Below are positions 1 to 10,440 of a DNA stretch of 64,000 nucleotides, one piece after another. The notes beneath the pieces are model-generated. The model saw only the letters and a program-made list of their open reading frames with translations. It was not told the origin of the DNA and searched no databases. The stretch's first letter is position 1. Every line of letters starts with the position of its first letter. The DNA lies in NCBI GenBank assembly GCA_022559845.1, contig CM040118.1, positions 441,252,053-441,316,052 of the forward strand. Direction: 5' to 3'. The position numbers and the translations under genes were made by a program. Source of the stretch: Amorphophallus konjac (Eukaryota; Streptophyta; Magnoliopsida; Alismatales; Araceae).

Positions 1-7
1 TAAGTTT

Positions 8-76
8 GTCACGACCTATCGCAGGGCGTGTCTTTCTTGCTGTTGTGAACACGCCCCTTCCCAGGGCGTGTCTTTA
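8..76. repeat. CpG dyad cluster 0 (Tat LTR)
   Basis: Two units of the pattern ACG-N13-CGT, with arms ACGACC/GGGCGT and ACGCCC/GGGCGT, starting at 11 and 51. They match five larger clusters in the same element. Confidence 0.8.
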
Positions 77-215
77 CTGTTCATTTTCACAGATTGGCTA
101 TTATTCATTGTTTGGCATTTGTGTTGATATTATTATCTTGATTTGCTGGCTTGGTTGAGAGACCTCCTCTCTCTATCCTAGGATCCACACACCTTTCTTG
201 GAATCGGGACGACCC

Positions 216-319
216 CCCATTGAGCATTCCGTCTCTTTGGACTGGAAATCCCTTTTCCAAGACCTCCATAAGTCCCCGCACCCGTGGATTCCCTCACGGA
301 CGCTGGGCTGGTTGTACCC
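216..319 (+). other. Block shared with Tekay LTR
   Basis: By eye this block aligns with 34643-34749 and 42099-42204 in the Tekay LTRs. Shared pieces in the same order are CCATTG, CCTTTGGACTGG-like, GACCTCCRTAAGTC, GGATTCCCTCA and GGTTGTACC. It lies just downstream of CpG dyads in both element types. Confidence 0.6.
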
Positions 320-588
320 TCGAAGTACCTGGAGTTTAGAGAACCCATGCGTTGTTAAGAGAGGAAGAACTTAGTTGACCCGGAGATTACACTCGGATCA
401 AACTAGGTCTCATTTGGCAAAAGAGTGAACTTTCACAAATAATTCACCCTAATTCAAACATCAAACCTTAAAATCTTGCGTTTCTTGCCAACCTTGTTTG
501 CATAAACATAGTTGGGTGATTTGATTGCTTGGTTTGGATTGATTATTTTGTGATAATTCCTTCATTAAAAACATTCTCTCTCTTAAGA

Positions 589-3500
589 ATGAAACTCCGT
601 TCAGGTAAAACCATCAACATGTCGGGAAACGGGTATTCTTACGATGATGAGAATGAGAACATATTTGGTCAATATGAGGACCCTCTCCAGGATTCGGTTT
701 ATTATGAGGAGAACTATCTTCCTCCTCATCCCTATTACTCTCAGGTTCATGTGGTCGATACCACTAATCATGAGGCGGACCCTCCGTCTCAAGTTCCACC
801 TTCTAATACTTCAGGGAACCCTTCCCCATCCATCAACGTCACTGATTTAATCCAAGCTCTTTCCCAGTTGGATGACTCCCAGCGGCAAGCTGTTCAGGCC
901 GCTTTAAAGGGGAAGTCAGTTCTTTCTTCTTCTTCTAATCCCCCTCCGACCGTGGGTGGCCATCAGATTATTAATGACCAGGCGGTCTTGCATTCCCCCT
1001 TCTCTCGTCCACAAACGCCTACTGCGGCCATGCCGGCCCCACAGGCGAGCTATTCAGCGGTTAGGCATCAATCCTTTCAACCTCCTCAGATTTTGCGAAC
1101 GCCTATACCGCGTGCTTTCATTCAGAATCAGGTCCCGGTCGAACCCGATACCAACACTCTGTTGCTTCGAAAGCTAGCCAGCATGGAGGAGCAGCTCAAG
1201 AAGGTTACGGCAACTAAGAATGCTCCGGAAATCTCTCTCCCTACGTTGCCGGTGTTCCACTTACCCCCTTCTGAAATGCCGCACTTTCGGCGATATAATG
1301 GAACCGGTAACCCGTTCATTCATTTAAAGGATTTCCGTTATGAAACTTCTTTCTGGCAAGACAACAAGGCCTCCCTGGCCTATTTATTCAGGAGATCTCT
1401 TGAGGGACCCGCCCTCGAATGGTTTTATTCTCTGGAGCCAGCTGATGCTGGCGATTTTGATAATATTCAAAGAAAGTTCCTGCAAAAGTACAGAGACCGG
1501 GTGGGACCCTCCCTCTCTGTTACAGATTTAGTTGCTGAGAAGATGAAGCCCGAGGAGGACTTCATTGTATTTGCTGATAGGTGGCGGTCCATGGCCGAAA
1601 AAGTAAAGGACACATTGTCGGAACAGGAGCAAGTGAAGATGGTCATTTCTAATGCAACCCCTCAATTCCGGCACATTTTGGCCATGAATCGGCTGACAAC
1701 CATGGAGGAGCTCTATGAAAGAGCTCGTTATATACAGACACAAATGAAGGATTCGCCCATCATGGGCATGTTTGAGCCGAAGCCTCGGCTGTTTAAAAAG
1801 AATACAACTGTCAACAGTGGGCCCACAACTGAGGGCACTGTCACAAACGAGCAGGTTGGCGTAGTTGGCCACCCCCATCACCATTCAAACCCACGACCTC
1901 TGCCGCCTCCACAGCAGAACCCCCATTTTACCTCCGCTCCACAGCGCCATTTCACACCCCAACCTTCTTTTGCTCCATCACCGAGCCAAGCGCCTCGCAA
2001 CGACCCTCCAGCACCACCACAATACCATCAAGTCCCTCCACCTTCCCACTACGGCCAACAACAGCGGAGACCACCACTTGGCCCCAAGAGGGCCCATTAT
2101 CCGCCACTCCCAGAGAGTCTCCCTGACATTTTTAATGCTTTAATGGCTGCCAACCTGCTCGTTCTACCAAAAGAAAGAACAGTGTGGCCCGACAATGTTG
2201 ACACATCCCGCTACTGTGCATTTCACCGCGCTCCTGGTCACAACCTTGACCGTTGTTTCCACTTCAGAGATCATATTTATGATTTGAATGACCAGGGAGG
2301 CATTAATTGGGATGAAATGAGGCAAGTCATCGCCACCATGAAAGAGAGAAGGCCGCCTCGGCAACAGCAAAATCAGCAACAGCAGCATCCAGCTCCGCAG
2401 CAGGCTCAACCACAACAAGCTCCAGCACCCCAGCAGGATATGGGGATTGTCCGTAATCCACTACCGGACCACACTCCTAATCAGCACGTGAACCCTGTCA
2501 CGTCTCTCTACGAGGTGGAGAGAGGGCAGGGATGGCACGAAGAAAACGCCTCTGTCGGGGCATTTCACCATGATACAACCCGAAATCAAACCCCGCGCCT
2601 TTTGCGCATTCCCCCTTCTTCTTCTAATCTCCTATCGGGACGTTCCCTTTTACGCCCCGTCAACCCGTCTACCTCCACCGATTCTACAGTCTTGCCAACT
2701 CGTCCCCTTCTTAACCACGTACCACCCCAACAATCTATCATTCCATCTTCCACCATCAATCCCACACCCGCGCCATCCAGGCCACTCCTACTTCGCTCAC
2801 CGCCAGCGCCCGCTACCTCCTCTATCACCCCTACACCGGCAAGAGTTCCTTCACCATCTCCCCAACCACCTTTTGTGCCACGATCTCTCCTTATTCCACC
2901 ACCTACCAATACTCCTCGCATTCGGATATCCCTCACCTCTCCGGTGAGGGCCCCTTCTTCAAATGCTCATCCCATGCCTCCCTCGGGGGCACCTTTATTG
3001 AACACCACTACCATGTCTCCTATGGAGACACCCCTTTCATTGAATTCCCCTTTATCCCCAAGTGCGGTTTCTGCTACCGACATTCCTTCTTCTTCTTCCA
3101 ACCCTCCTCCTAAGATTGCCCCGACAGAGGCGCATCAAGGCGTAGCACCCCTCCGTAGTGGACGGATATTCCACCGTGTTTTCCCCCAGAGAGAGCTAGA
3201 GCCCGTGCAGGGGCCACAAGAGCAAGAGCAGGAACGAGATTCAGTGCCGGGAACTCAGTATGATTTGTTAAAGCACTTGGATCGCACTCCAGCCAGAATC
3301 TCCATTCTGGAGTTAATCAAGAGGTCCACCACTCATCAGCTGGCCTTGAAGGAATATCTGCAGAAGGTCATGGTCAATGAGGACCTTCCGGTTGAACAGA
3401 TAATTACAGTCTTAACCCCTACCAGCAGTCAGCCGGCAATCACATTCCACGAATATGAGTTAGCACCTCTACCAGCAAGAAAATATGCCCTATGTATCAC

Positions 3501-5958
3501 GGTTGATATCAACAAAGTGGCCGTTAAGCAATGTTTGGTAGACACCGGTGCATCTATTAATGTGTTGCCTCCGAGCACTCTAAAATCATGTGGTATCCCT
3601 GAGAGCCAGATTCGGCCATCTACCATTACTGTCACGGCATATGATAATACAAAGAAACCTCCTCTGGGCATGGTTACTCTCAAAGTCAGCTTGGGTCCAG
3701 CCACTATTACGGCAGATTTTCATATTCTGGATATGGACCCAACCTTTAATGGCATCCTGGGTCGCCCTTACATTCAGCAACTTGATGCGGTGCCTTCTAC
3801 AAACCATCAGTGCCTCAAGTTTCCGCACAAGGGGCGTATTATCAAGGTGACCAGTGTGCCGATCTTGCCAGAGGAAGACATTCATGTAGCTTCATCAGTT
3901 CCTTCCATATGGCCTGCCAACAAGCCGTTATTATCTGTGCTGGACATTCCCCGTCCGCGGCCGATGCCGTCCGAGACAGTTACCACAGTTGCCATGACAC
4001 CTCTGCCTTCTAAGGGGAAGAAGAAAAAGAAAAATATGATGAATACCCCCGGCTGGAACATTCTTATAAGAATGGGATATCAGGATGGTAAGGGCTTGGG
4101 AGCCAAACTCCAGGGCAGAGTTAGGCCCATTAAGCCTCAAAAGATGATTGCACGAGGCGGCTTAGGCTACAAAGCACCGGGCAAGAATGAAGGGGAGCCG
4201 TGGGCTGTTATGACGTCCACCTTCAAGCCAGATCGCCAACCGCTCACCTGGACTTTAAAGGCACATTTTGTCACCGGTGGCATTCAAAACAACGAGCAGA
4301 CTACTGTCATTACTTCATTATTTGATTGTCAAGATGTGCACGCTAGGCAATTCGCTCGTCACATTGCACCACTAGCCACTTACAAAGCCTTGGAGTCTTT
4401 AAGGCCCGATAAAAGAAGAAAGACGGGTGATCCGGCATGTGACTGGTACAGATGGTTTGACATGAATGATATCACTTTCTCTTTAGGCCGTTTATTCATG
4501 CCGACAGATCCAGAATGGCCGCCACTGGTTCAAGAGCTGATTGAAATGCCAGCCGCAATCACAGATAAAAGGCAGCTGTTAAGTGATTACACAGATACAG
4601 GGGAACCAGATGTCCCCTTTGAAGAAGATTTCTCCGTGGATAGGCTGTGGGCCGGCCTTTTCTCCCTCACTTCTGTGCATCCATCAGTGTTGGCTTCTTT
4701 CTATTCCCGTTGGTTTGGTCACGTGCCGCGACCACCACCGATTACCATTAACTTATCTCCTGATTCAATCCAGATTTCCCTTTCGATTGCTCCTTCGCTC
4801 CTCGAGCGATTTTCTGAAATCTCCATCTCGCCCCCGCATGGGCCGTCTTTGATTAAATCTTTCTCCAGAATTGCAATCTCCACTCCCACCGCTATTCTCC
4901 CTTCGCATTGCTTTTTACTTGAAAAAGAAAATAAAAACAAAGGAAAAACTAAAAACGAAAAAAAAAACGCCAAATCTCCAACATTCCAGTCCTCCATTTC
5001 TATTGAAGAGATTTCCTATTTTTCTTCCGAGTGCGTCCCAACCCAGGGGCTGCTCTCTCAAAATTCCTTGATAAATCTTTTCTCCCCCTCTGGTGAGGGG
5101 CCCTCCTCTGTATCACCTCCTGTATCCGCTTTTTCATCTCCTTCCCCTAATCAAGCTAGTTGCTCTTCCTCCTCTTCTTCCTCTTCTTCTTTTAAAAGTC
5201 AGGGGTTAGTTCCACATAAGAAGGCCAAGGGTAGGCAGATTCCTCGAAGATTTTTGTTAGAATTGGCTGCCAGATGCCATGCTTGTTTAGCAATCCCTGA
5301 GTTTGTGGAGGATCCAATTATCCTGCCGGAGCTAGAATATGAGGATTCCATTGCTTCCTATGAGGGTTTGGGCGTTTATGAAATAATGAATGATGAAGAC
5401 CCTATCGAAGAGGGGGATGAAAGTTATGAAGAATATGAGGACGAGGCTGATGCTTTTGCTAGTGGCATAAGACGATTCGACGAACCATCAGCCTCAGTAG
5501 AAGAGCCAACCAAAGAAATCAATCTGGGTACCGAGGAAGACCCTAGGATTGTCCTCATCAGTAAAAATTTGCCGCCCTCCGAGGAGGAGGCGCTTATTTT
5601 GGTTCTTCAAGAATACAAGGACACGTTCGCTTGGAGCTACGAAGATATGCCTGGATTAGACCCTGCGCTCGTTGAACATCGCCTTACACTTAAGCCAGGG
5701 TCTGTCCCGGTAAAACAACGGTTGAGGCGTTTCCACCCTAGCATGGCTTTGAAAATGAAAGAAGAGGTCGATAAACTCCATAAGGCTAGATTTGTTAGAG
5801 TCGTCCTTTATCCCAATTGGGTGGCTAACATTGTCCCGGTTATGAAGAAAGATGGAAAAGTTCGAATTTGCATAGATTTTCGGGACCTCAACCGGGCGTG
5901 TCCTAAGGATGACTTCCCCCTCCCTCATATTGATGTGCTGATTGATAACACGGCATGA
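589..5958 (+). CDS. Tat Gag-protease-G-patch-RT (N-terminal part), stopped in RT
   Basis: The start at 589 is chosen because the protein then opens MKLRSGKT, a usual Tat/Athila Gag start; an in-frame ATG at 529 is also open. Gag homology (retrotransposon gag domain) lies at about 1276-1740. A long proline- and glutamine-rich linker follows, containing a CAFHRAPGHNLDRC element near 2214. The aspartic protease is near 3480-3790 with active-site DTGAS at about 3541. A glycine-rich G-patch segment lies at about 4050-4150. An acidic linker leads into the first RT motifs (VPVMKKDGKVRICIDF at about 5835). Translation ends at TGA 5956-5958, where related RTs read on into the FETLSFMDGFSGYNQ region. 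The frame continues unchanged at 5959, so this is a single nonsense change, compatible with CGA to TGA at a CpG. Confidence 0.85.
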   Translation: MKLRSGKTINMSGNGYSYDDENENIFGQYEDPLQDSVYYEENYLPPHPYYSQVHVVDTTNHEADPPSQVPPSNTSGNPSPSINVTDLIQALSQLDDSQRQAVQAALKGKSVLSSSSNPPPTVGGHQIINDQAVLHSPFSRPQTPTAAMPAPQASYSAVRHQSFQPPQILRTPIPRAFIQNQVPVEPDTNTLLLRKLASMEEQLKKVTATKNAPEISLPTLPVFHLPPSEMPHFRRYNGTGNPFIHLKDFRYETSFWQDNKASLAYLFRRSLEGPALEWFYSLEPADAGDFDNIQRKFLQKYRDRVGPSLSVTDLVAEKMKPEEDFIVFADRWRSMAEKVKDTLSEQEQVKMVISNATPQFRHILAMNRLTTMEELYERARYIQTQMKDSPIMGMFEPKPRLFKKNTTVNSGPTTEGTVTNEQVGVVGHPHHHSNPRPLPPPQQNPHFTSAPQRHFTPQPSFAPSPSQAPRNDPPAPPQYHQVPPPSHYGQQQRRPPLGPKRAHYPPLPESLPDIFNALMAANLLVLPKERTVWPDNVDTSRYCAFHRAPGHNLDRCFHFRDHIYDLNDQGGINWDEMRQVIATMKERRPPRQQQNQQQQHPAPQQAQPQQAPAPQQDMGIVRNPLPDHTPNQHVNPVTSLYEVERGQGWHEENASVGAFHHDTTRNQTPRLLRIPPSSSNLLSGRSLLRPVNPSTSTDSTVLPTRPLLNHVPPQQSIIPSSTINPTPAPSRPLLLRSPPAPATSSITPTPARVPSPSPQPPFVPRSLLIPPPTNTPRIRISLTSPVRAPSSNAHPMPPSGAPLLNTTTMSPMETPLSLNSPLSPSAVSATDIPSSSSNPPPKIAPTEAHQGVAPLRSGRIFHRVFPQRELEPVQGPQEQEQERDSVPGTQYDLLKHLDRTPARISILELIKRSTTHQLALKEYLQKVMVNEDLPVEQIITVLTPTSSQPAITFHEYELAPLPARKYALCITVDINKVAVKQCLVDTGASINVLPPSTLKSCGIPESQIRPSTITVTAYDNTKKPPLGMVTLKVSLGPATITADFHILDMDPTFNGILGRPYIQQLDAVPSTNHQCLKFPHKGRIIKVTSVPILPEEDIHVASSVPSIWPANKPLLSVLDIPRPRPMPSETVTTVAMTPLPSKGKKKKKNMMNTPGWNILIRMGYQDGKGLGAKLQGRVRPIKPQKMIARGGLGYKAPGKNEGEPWAVMTSTFKPDRQPLTWTLKAHFVTGGIQNNEQTTVITSLFDCQDVHARQFARHIAPLATYKALESLRPDKRRKTGDPACDWYRWFDMNDITFSLGRLFMPTDPEWPPLVQELIEMPAAITDKRQLLSDYTDTGEPDVPFEEDFSVDRLWAGLFSLTSVHPSVLASFYSRWFGHVPRPPPITINLSPDSIQISLSIAPSLLERFSEISISPPHGPSLIKSFSRIAISTPTAILPSHCFLLEKENKNKGKTKNEKKNAKSPTFQSSISIEEISYFSSECVPTQGLLSQNSLINLFSPSGEGPSSVSPPVSAFSSPSPNQASCSSSSSSSSSFKSQGLVPHKKAKGRQIPRRFLLELAARCHACLAIPEFVEDPIILPELEYEDSIASYEGLGVYEIMNDEDPIEEGDESYEEYEDEADAFASGIRRFDEPSASVEEPTKEINLGTEEDPRIVLISKNLPPSEEEALILVLQEYKDTFAWSYEDMPGLDPALVEHRLTLKPGSVPVKQRLRRFHPSMALKMKEEVDKLHKARFVRVVLYPNWVANIVPVMKKDGKVRICIDFRDLNRACPKDDFPLPHIDVLIDNTA

Positions 5959-8874
5959 TTTGAGACTCTTTCGTTCATGGACGGCTTTTCAGGCTACAAT
6001 CAGATTCGTCTAGCTGAAGAAGATCAAGAGAAAACCTCGTTCACTACACCATGGGGCACATATTGTTATGTGGTCATGCCCTTTGGACTTAAGAATGCTG
6101 GAGCCACTTACCAAAGGGCTATGATGGCAATTTTTCATGACATGATTCATATTTATATTGAGGTGTATGTGGATGACCTGGTTGTGAAATCAAGGACAAG
6201 GATTGAGCATCCTGGGGTTCTGGCTAAGGTTTTGCAGAGATCCCGAGAATTTCAGTTAAAAATGAACCCCAAAAAGTGCGTATTTGGTGTTTCTTCAGGG
6301 AAATTGCTTGGTTTCATTGTTAGCAAGAGGGGTATTGAAGTTGATCCCAACAAGGCAAAGGCCATTAGAGATATGCCTCCTCCCAAGAATTTGAAAGAAG
6401 TTCGAGGATTAATAGGGAGGTTGCAATTCATTCGCCGCTTCGTCTCCCAGCACTCACAAAGATGTAGGCCGTTCTACGAGCTTACTAAGCCGGGAGTCAA
6501 GTTTAATTGGGATGACAAGTGTCAGGCAGCCTTTGACGGATTGAAGGATTATTTGGTCAATCCTCCTGTCCTGAGGCCGCCAATTCCAGGCAAACCACTT
6601 ATTCTTTATGTCTCAGTCCTGGATGACTCCGTAGGTGCTGTCTTAGCTCAAGTGGATGAGGAAGGTAAAGAGAGGGCAGCATACTACTTATCTAAACTCC
6701 TTAACTCCTGTGAGCAGAGATACTCAGCTATGGAAAAGACTTGTGCAGCTTTGGTTTGGGTAGTTCAAAAGTTAAAACACTATTTTCTAGCTCACGAGGT
6801 TCACCTCATTGCGCGCATGAATCCAATCAAATTCCTCCTTGAAAAATCTGTCCTCACTGATCGATTAGCTCGCTGGCAAAGCTTCCTTTCTCAATTTGAC
6901 ATCACTTACATTCAGCAAAAAGCTATCAAAGGTTACGCCATTGCCGAGCACCTTGCTCACCACCCTCTTCCCCACTTTGATCCTGTCAATTCGGAGTTCC
7001 CAGATGAAGAATTAATGTCCATTAATCAACCCCACGATCCTATGTGGACATTACATTTTGATGGAGCCCTTAACTCTCAAGGAAGAGGGATCGGCATGGT
7101 TCTTTTAACACCCGAAGGGGTCACCATTCCATTTGCTGCTCGGCTTACTTTTCCCGTCACCAATAACATAGCCGAGTATGAAGCTCTTTTGGCCGGTCTC
7201 AAAACCGCTCATCAATATGGTGTCACTCATTTGCGAATTGTCGGTGACAGTCAGCTTATTTTGCGCCAGGTGCTGGTCAAGTGTCGCACCATCAATCCTA
7301 AGCTCAAACCCTACCAGGAACTCGCTTCAGCTTACGCCAAACTCTTCACTAAATTGATTTTCGTTCATGTCCCGCGTAGCCAGAACATCTTGGCCGACGC
7401 ACTTGCTTCTTTAGCTTCCGCCTTAGTCTTCCCTCCTCAGCGTGATTTTCATGTTCCCCTGATTCATCAGCGTGATACTCCAGCTATTAGGGATCGTGCT
7501 TTTCTTGATATTAGGGATCAGGTGCTCGAGAAGGTTAGACGGAAAGAAGCTCTTGAAGGCAAAGAGGTCATGTTATTGGATTGGCAAGAAGAGTTGGCGG
7601 ATGAAGAAAAGCCTTGGTTTTATGAGATTGCCAGATACTGTAATGATCAGTCTTACCCCGAGGAAGCCACAGCCGAAGAAAAGAAAGCAATCAGGAGAGT
7701 GGCTCAACGTTATACTTTGGTTGGAGGTGTGCTCTACAGAAGAGGGCTCACCGGTGTTTTATTAAGATGCCTCGATGATGATGAATCTTGGAGGGTCGTG
7801 GAAGAGGCGCATTCTGGTGTGTGTGGGGGTCATGTGAATAGCCAGATGCTAGCTAAGAAGATTCTTAGACTAGGGTTCTATTGGCCCACTCTTGAAGAAG
7901 ATTGTTCTATCTATGTTCGAAGGTGTGTTAAGTGCCAACTGCATGCCGACAAGATTCATTCTCCTGCTTCTTCACTCCACCCTACATCCTCCCCATGGCC
8001 TTTTTCCATGTGGGCTTTTGATATCATTGGACCTCTTGGTGATTCGAACCTCCTGACCAAGCAAAAATCATTCATTCTCACGGCAACGGAGTACTTCACC
8101 AAGTGGGCGGAAGCAGAAGCTTACGTGGAAATTAAAGCATCAACCGTCTGCAAATTTATCATGAAGAACATCATCACGAGGTTCGGCATTCCGAGCACCA
8201 TCGTCACCGACAATGGACCTCAATTTATCTCCCAAGATCTCAAGGATCTCTGCAACAGGTATAACATTGCATTGCATCATTCTTCTCCCTATTATCCGCA
8301 GGGCAATGGCCAAGCAGAGGCCACTAATAAAACCTTGATCAAAATTGTTAAGAAGACGTGTGAGGCTAATAAATTTTCAGACTGGCCAGACAAGCTGGTT
8401 GAAGCTCTTTGGGCCTACCGCACTTCCATTCGAACCCCCACTGGGCAAACTCCTTTCGCCCTTACTTATGGGATGGAGGCCGTGGTCCCTTATGAGATTC
8501 TTATTCCCTCTCTGCGAGTACAATTGGACAAGGAGCTCTCTATCGATGAGCGTCGTGATTCACTCCTTGCCCAGTTGGAACTCCTTGACGAGAAGCGTCT
8601 GGTCGCCGCTGAGCATGCGCGCGTTTATCAAAACAGGCTCTCGCGTTTTTATCAAAAGAAAGTAATTGAGAGAAAATTTAAGGTTGGTGAAATGGTAATC
8701 AAAAGAATTTTTGTAAAGCCGGGTGGCCCTCGTTCAAAGCTCCAACCAAATTGGGAAGGGCCGTTCATTATAAAAGATGTTTATCCTGGCAATGCTTATA
8801 AACTAGTTAATGCTGAAGGAGAGGAATTAACTCACCCCTGGAATGGTTTGTATCTCAAGAAATATTACCCCTAA
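5959..8874 (+). pseudogene. Tat pol continuation: RT, RNase H, second RNase H, integrase
   Basis: Same frame as the preceding ORF, with the first ATG at 5977. RT palm motifs are present, including YVDD at 6166-6177. A Ty3-type RNase H follows (about 6520-6960), but where an active enzyme would have a TDAS-type aspartate it reads LYVSVLDDS, so it looks catalytically degenerate. A second RNase H of the archaeal type lies at about 7040-7420, with its acidic residues in HFDGAL, EYEALL, GDSQL and ILADAL. Integrase has the HHCC zinc finger (about 7804-7950) and a DDE core (FDIIG, TDNGPQF, QAEATN; about 8010-8330). It ends WNGLYLKKYYP, usual for this lineage. Without readthrough of 5956 it would not be made as part of a polyprotein. 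Confidence 0.85.
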
Positions 8875-9800
8875 ACAAAAATCCAAACAAAAATTGAAAA
8901 CTTCACAAAAATCCAAAGAAAATAGAAATCTCCCAGGTAATCCAAAAAAAAAAAACAAAAAAAAAAATCTGAATATTTCCAAAATCCAAAACAAAAGAGT
9001 TTTCTTCATGGTTCTCCTTTTATTGGGCTGACATGACATGTAAAGGTCCCCGGTCCGAAGGGTTAAAATTCAGAATCCATTTCATCAGTCTTGCTAATTT
9101 AAAATGGGAATTGACCCCGCACACACTACACACTTTACTCTTGAGATCAAGCAGTGCAAAATCTGATGGAAAGTTGAAACCGGATCAAAGGTGAAAGACG
9201 ATATCCATTCTTCTTCTTCTTCGGCCCACAAGGGAGGAAGGGAGGTCTCGAGGTAGACCTGCCAAGCCTATCCGCCGCCCTAGTAGGAGGAAGTCAAGGC
9301 CCAAAAGGGAACAAATACCACAAAAGCCCAAGTACAATTAGGTTGTTCATCAGTTCTATTTCAATGCAAGCCAAGTTCCAAAGTGAAAGTCAATGGTGAA
9401 AAGAAAAGCATGTCAAGAGGGCAAAGTCCCCGCAAGGAAAACCTTGGGCGTATGCATGCAATGTGAAAAGAGGCAAAAAGGCAACAAAGCGTCCCTACGC
9501 CAAAGACCGAACCCCAACAGGCATAGGGTAGGGGAGGTGGCTTTGCCTCGAGCATCTTTAAATCTCTTGTGAGCTTCCTCATGCTTTCTCTTTTATTTTG
9601 GAAAAAGTCATGAACCAGCAGAATGGTCGAAACCAAACTGAAGAGAATGCACTGTACGAAATCTCGTGTATAAGTCCAACTATATGCACGCCAATTCCCC
9701 TTTTAATTATTCAAGAAAGGTTAATGGAACTTAGAAGATGACCAAGTAGGACCCACCACCTTGATTTCTTTATCAGCCCAATTTGGGAGGAATAAAAATT
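8875..9800 (+). other. Tat 3' untranslated region
   Basis: Directly after the integrase stop there is a very A-rich stretch with several poly(A) blocks (8880-9000), then mixed sequence including a short purine-rich part near 9226-9250. No protein domain is recognisable on either strand. It leads into the first large dyad cluster. Confidence 0.55.
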
Positions 9801-9801
9801 A

Positions 9802-9972
9802 ACGCCTTCGTTCAAGGCGCTTTTATGCTGATTCACGCCTAGATCTTAGGCGTTTCTTTAAAAATAACGCCTCTTGGAAGGTCGTGTTTTCAACAAAATT
9901 CAAAAATCTTTTCACAGTAACGCCGTCTCCGAGGGCGTCTTTTACGAGAGTAACGACCTAATCTAAGGCGTG
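9802..9972. repeat. CpG dyad cluster 1
   Basis: Five units start at 9802, 9835, 9867, 9920 and 9953. Two intervals are exactly 33 bp, one is 32 and one is 53. Arms are ACGCC/GGCGT or ACGACC/GGTCGT types. The DNA between units is AT-rich. Confidence 0.85.
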
Positions 9973-10440
9973 TTTTTCAGAAAATCCAAAAAAATATATA
10001 TACAGATAATGAAAAGAACAAAAATAAATTCTTCATGTTGCATGAATTGCACTCTTGCCTGGACAGCTTTTAATTATTGTTTGCATATGTGTGATTGCAT
10101 GAGGCATCTCCCAGTTTTGGTCATTTCATTTTTGCCTTATTTTAATTAAAGGCTTGGCCCCTTGACCCATTATTAAGGTCAAAATATTTACACCCCTTGC
10201 TCAACGGGCAAGGGGCCAAGTCGAACAGATGAATTAACCTGTTTGTTCAAGTGAAAACCACAGCCGCAGATACAGGGCAAAAGTAAAGCAAACACGAGGA
10301 ACGAGAGAAGAAAAAAGTGCACAAACACAAGTCCACAACCATACAAGTACTCAGGTAACAAAAGCTCAAATCTCATATATATATATCATCATGTCTATCA
10401 TGTACAGGTGTGAAGGTGGAGGAGTACAAGTACAAAACTC
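9973..10440. other. Spacer between Tat dyad cluster 1 and PMD gene 1
   Basis: AT-rich DNA lying downstream of the stop codon of the antisense PMD gene. Presumably it contains that gene's 3' untranslated region and polyadenylation site. A near-perfect inverted repeat around CTTGGCCCCTTG (10152-10221) is visible. No gene seen. Confidence 0.4.

Larger units (their letters stand above)
1..588 (+). other. Tat 5' LTR end and leader
   Basis: Non-coding sequence ahead of gag. It holds two CpG dyads (8-76), an AT-rich stretch, and a block at 216-319 that resembles the LTR of the Tekay-type element farther right. I could not find a convincing primer-binding site, so the border between LTR and leader is unresolved. 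Short ORFs here have no recognisable domain. Confidence 0.5.

Noticed and set aside
529..588. Upstream in-frame ATG as the Tat gag start
   Set aside because: The ATG at 589 gives the usual MKLRSGK start; the extra residues from 529 are hydrophobic leader sequence with no family match.
2586..2936. Minus-strand and out-of-frame ORFs opposite Tat gag-pol
   Set aside because: Shadows of the proline-rich Gag reading frame without their own domains.
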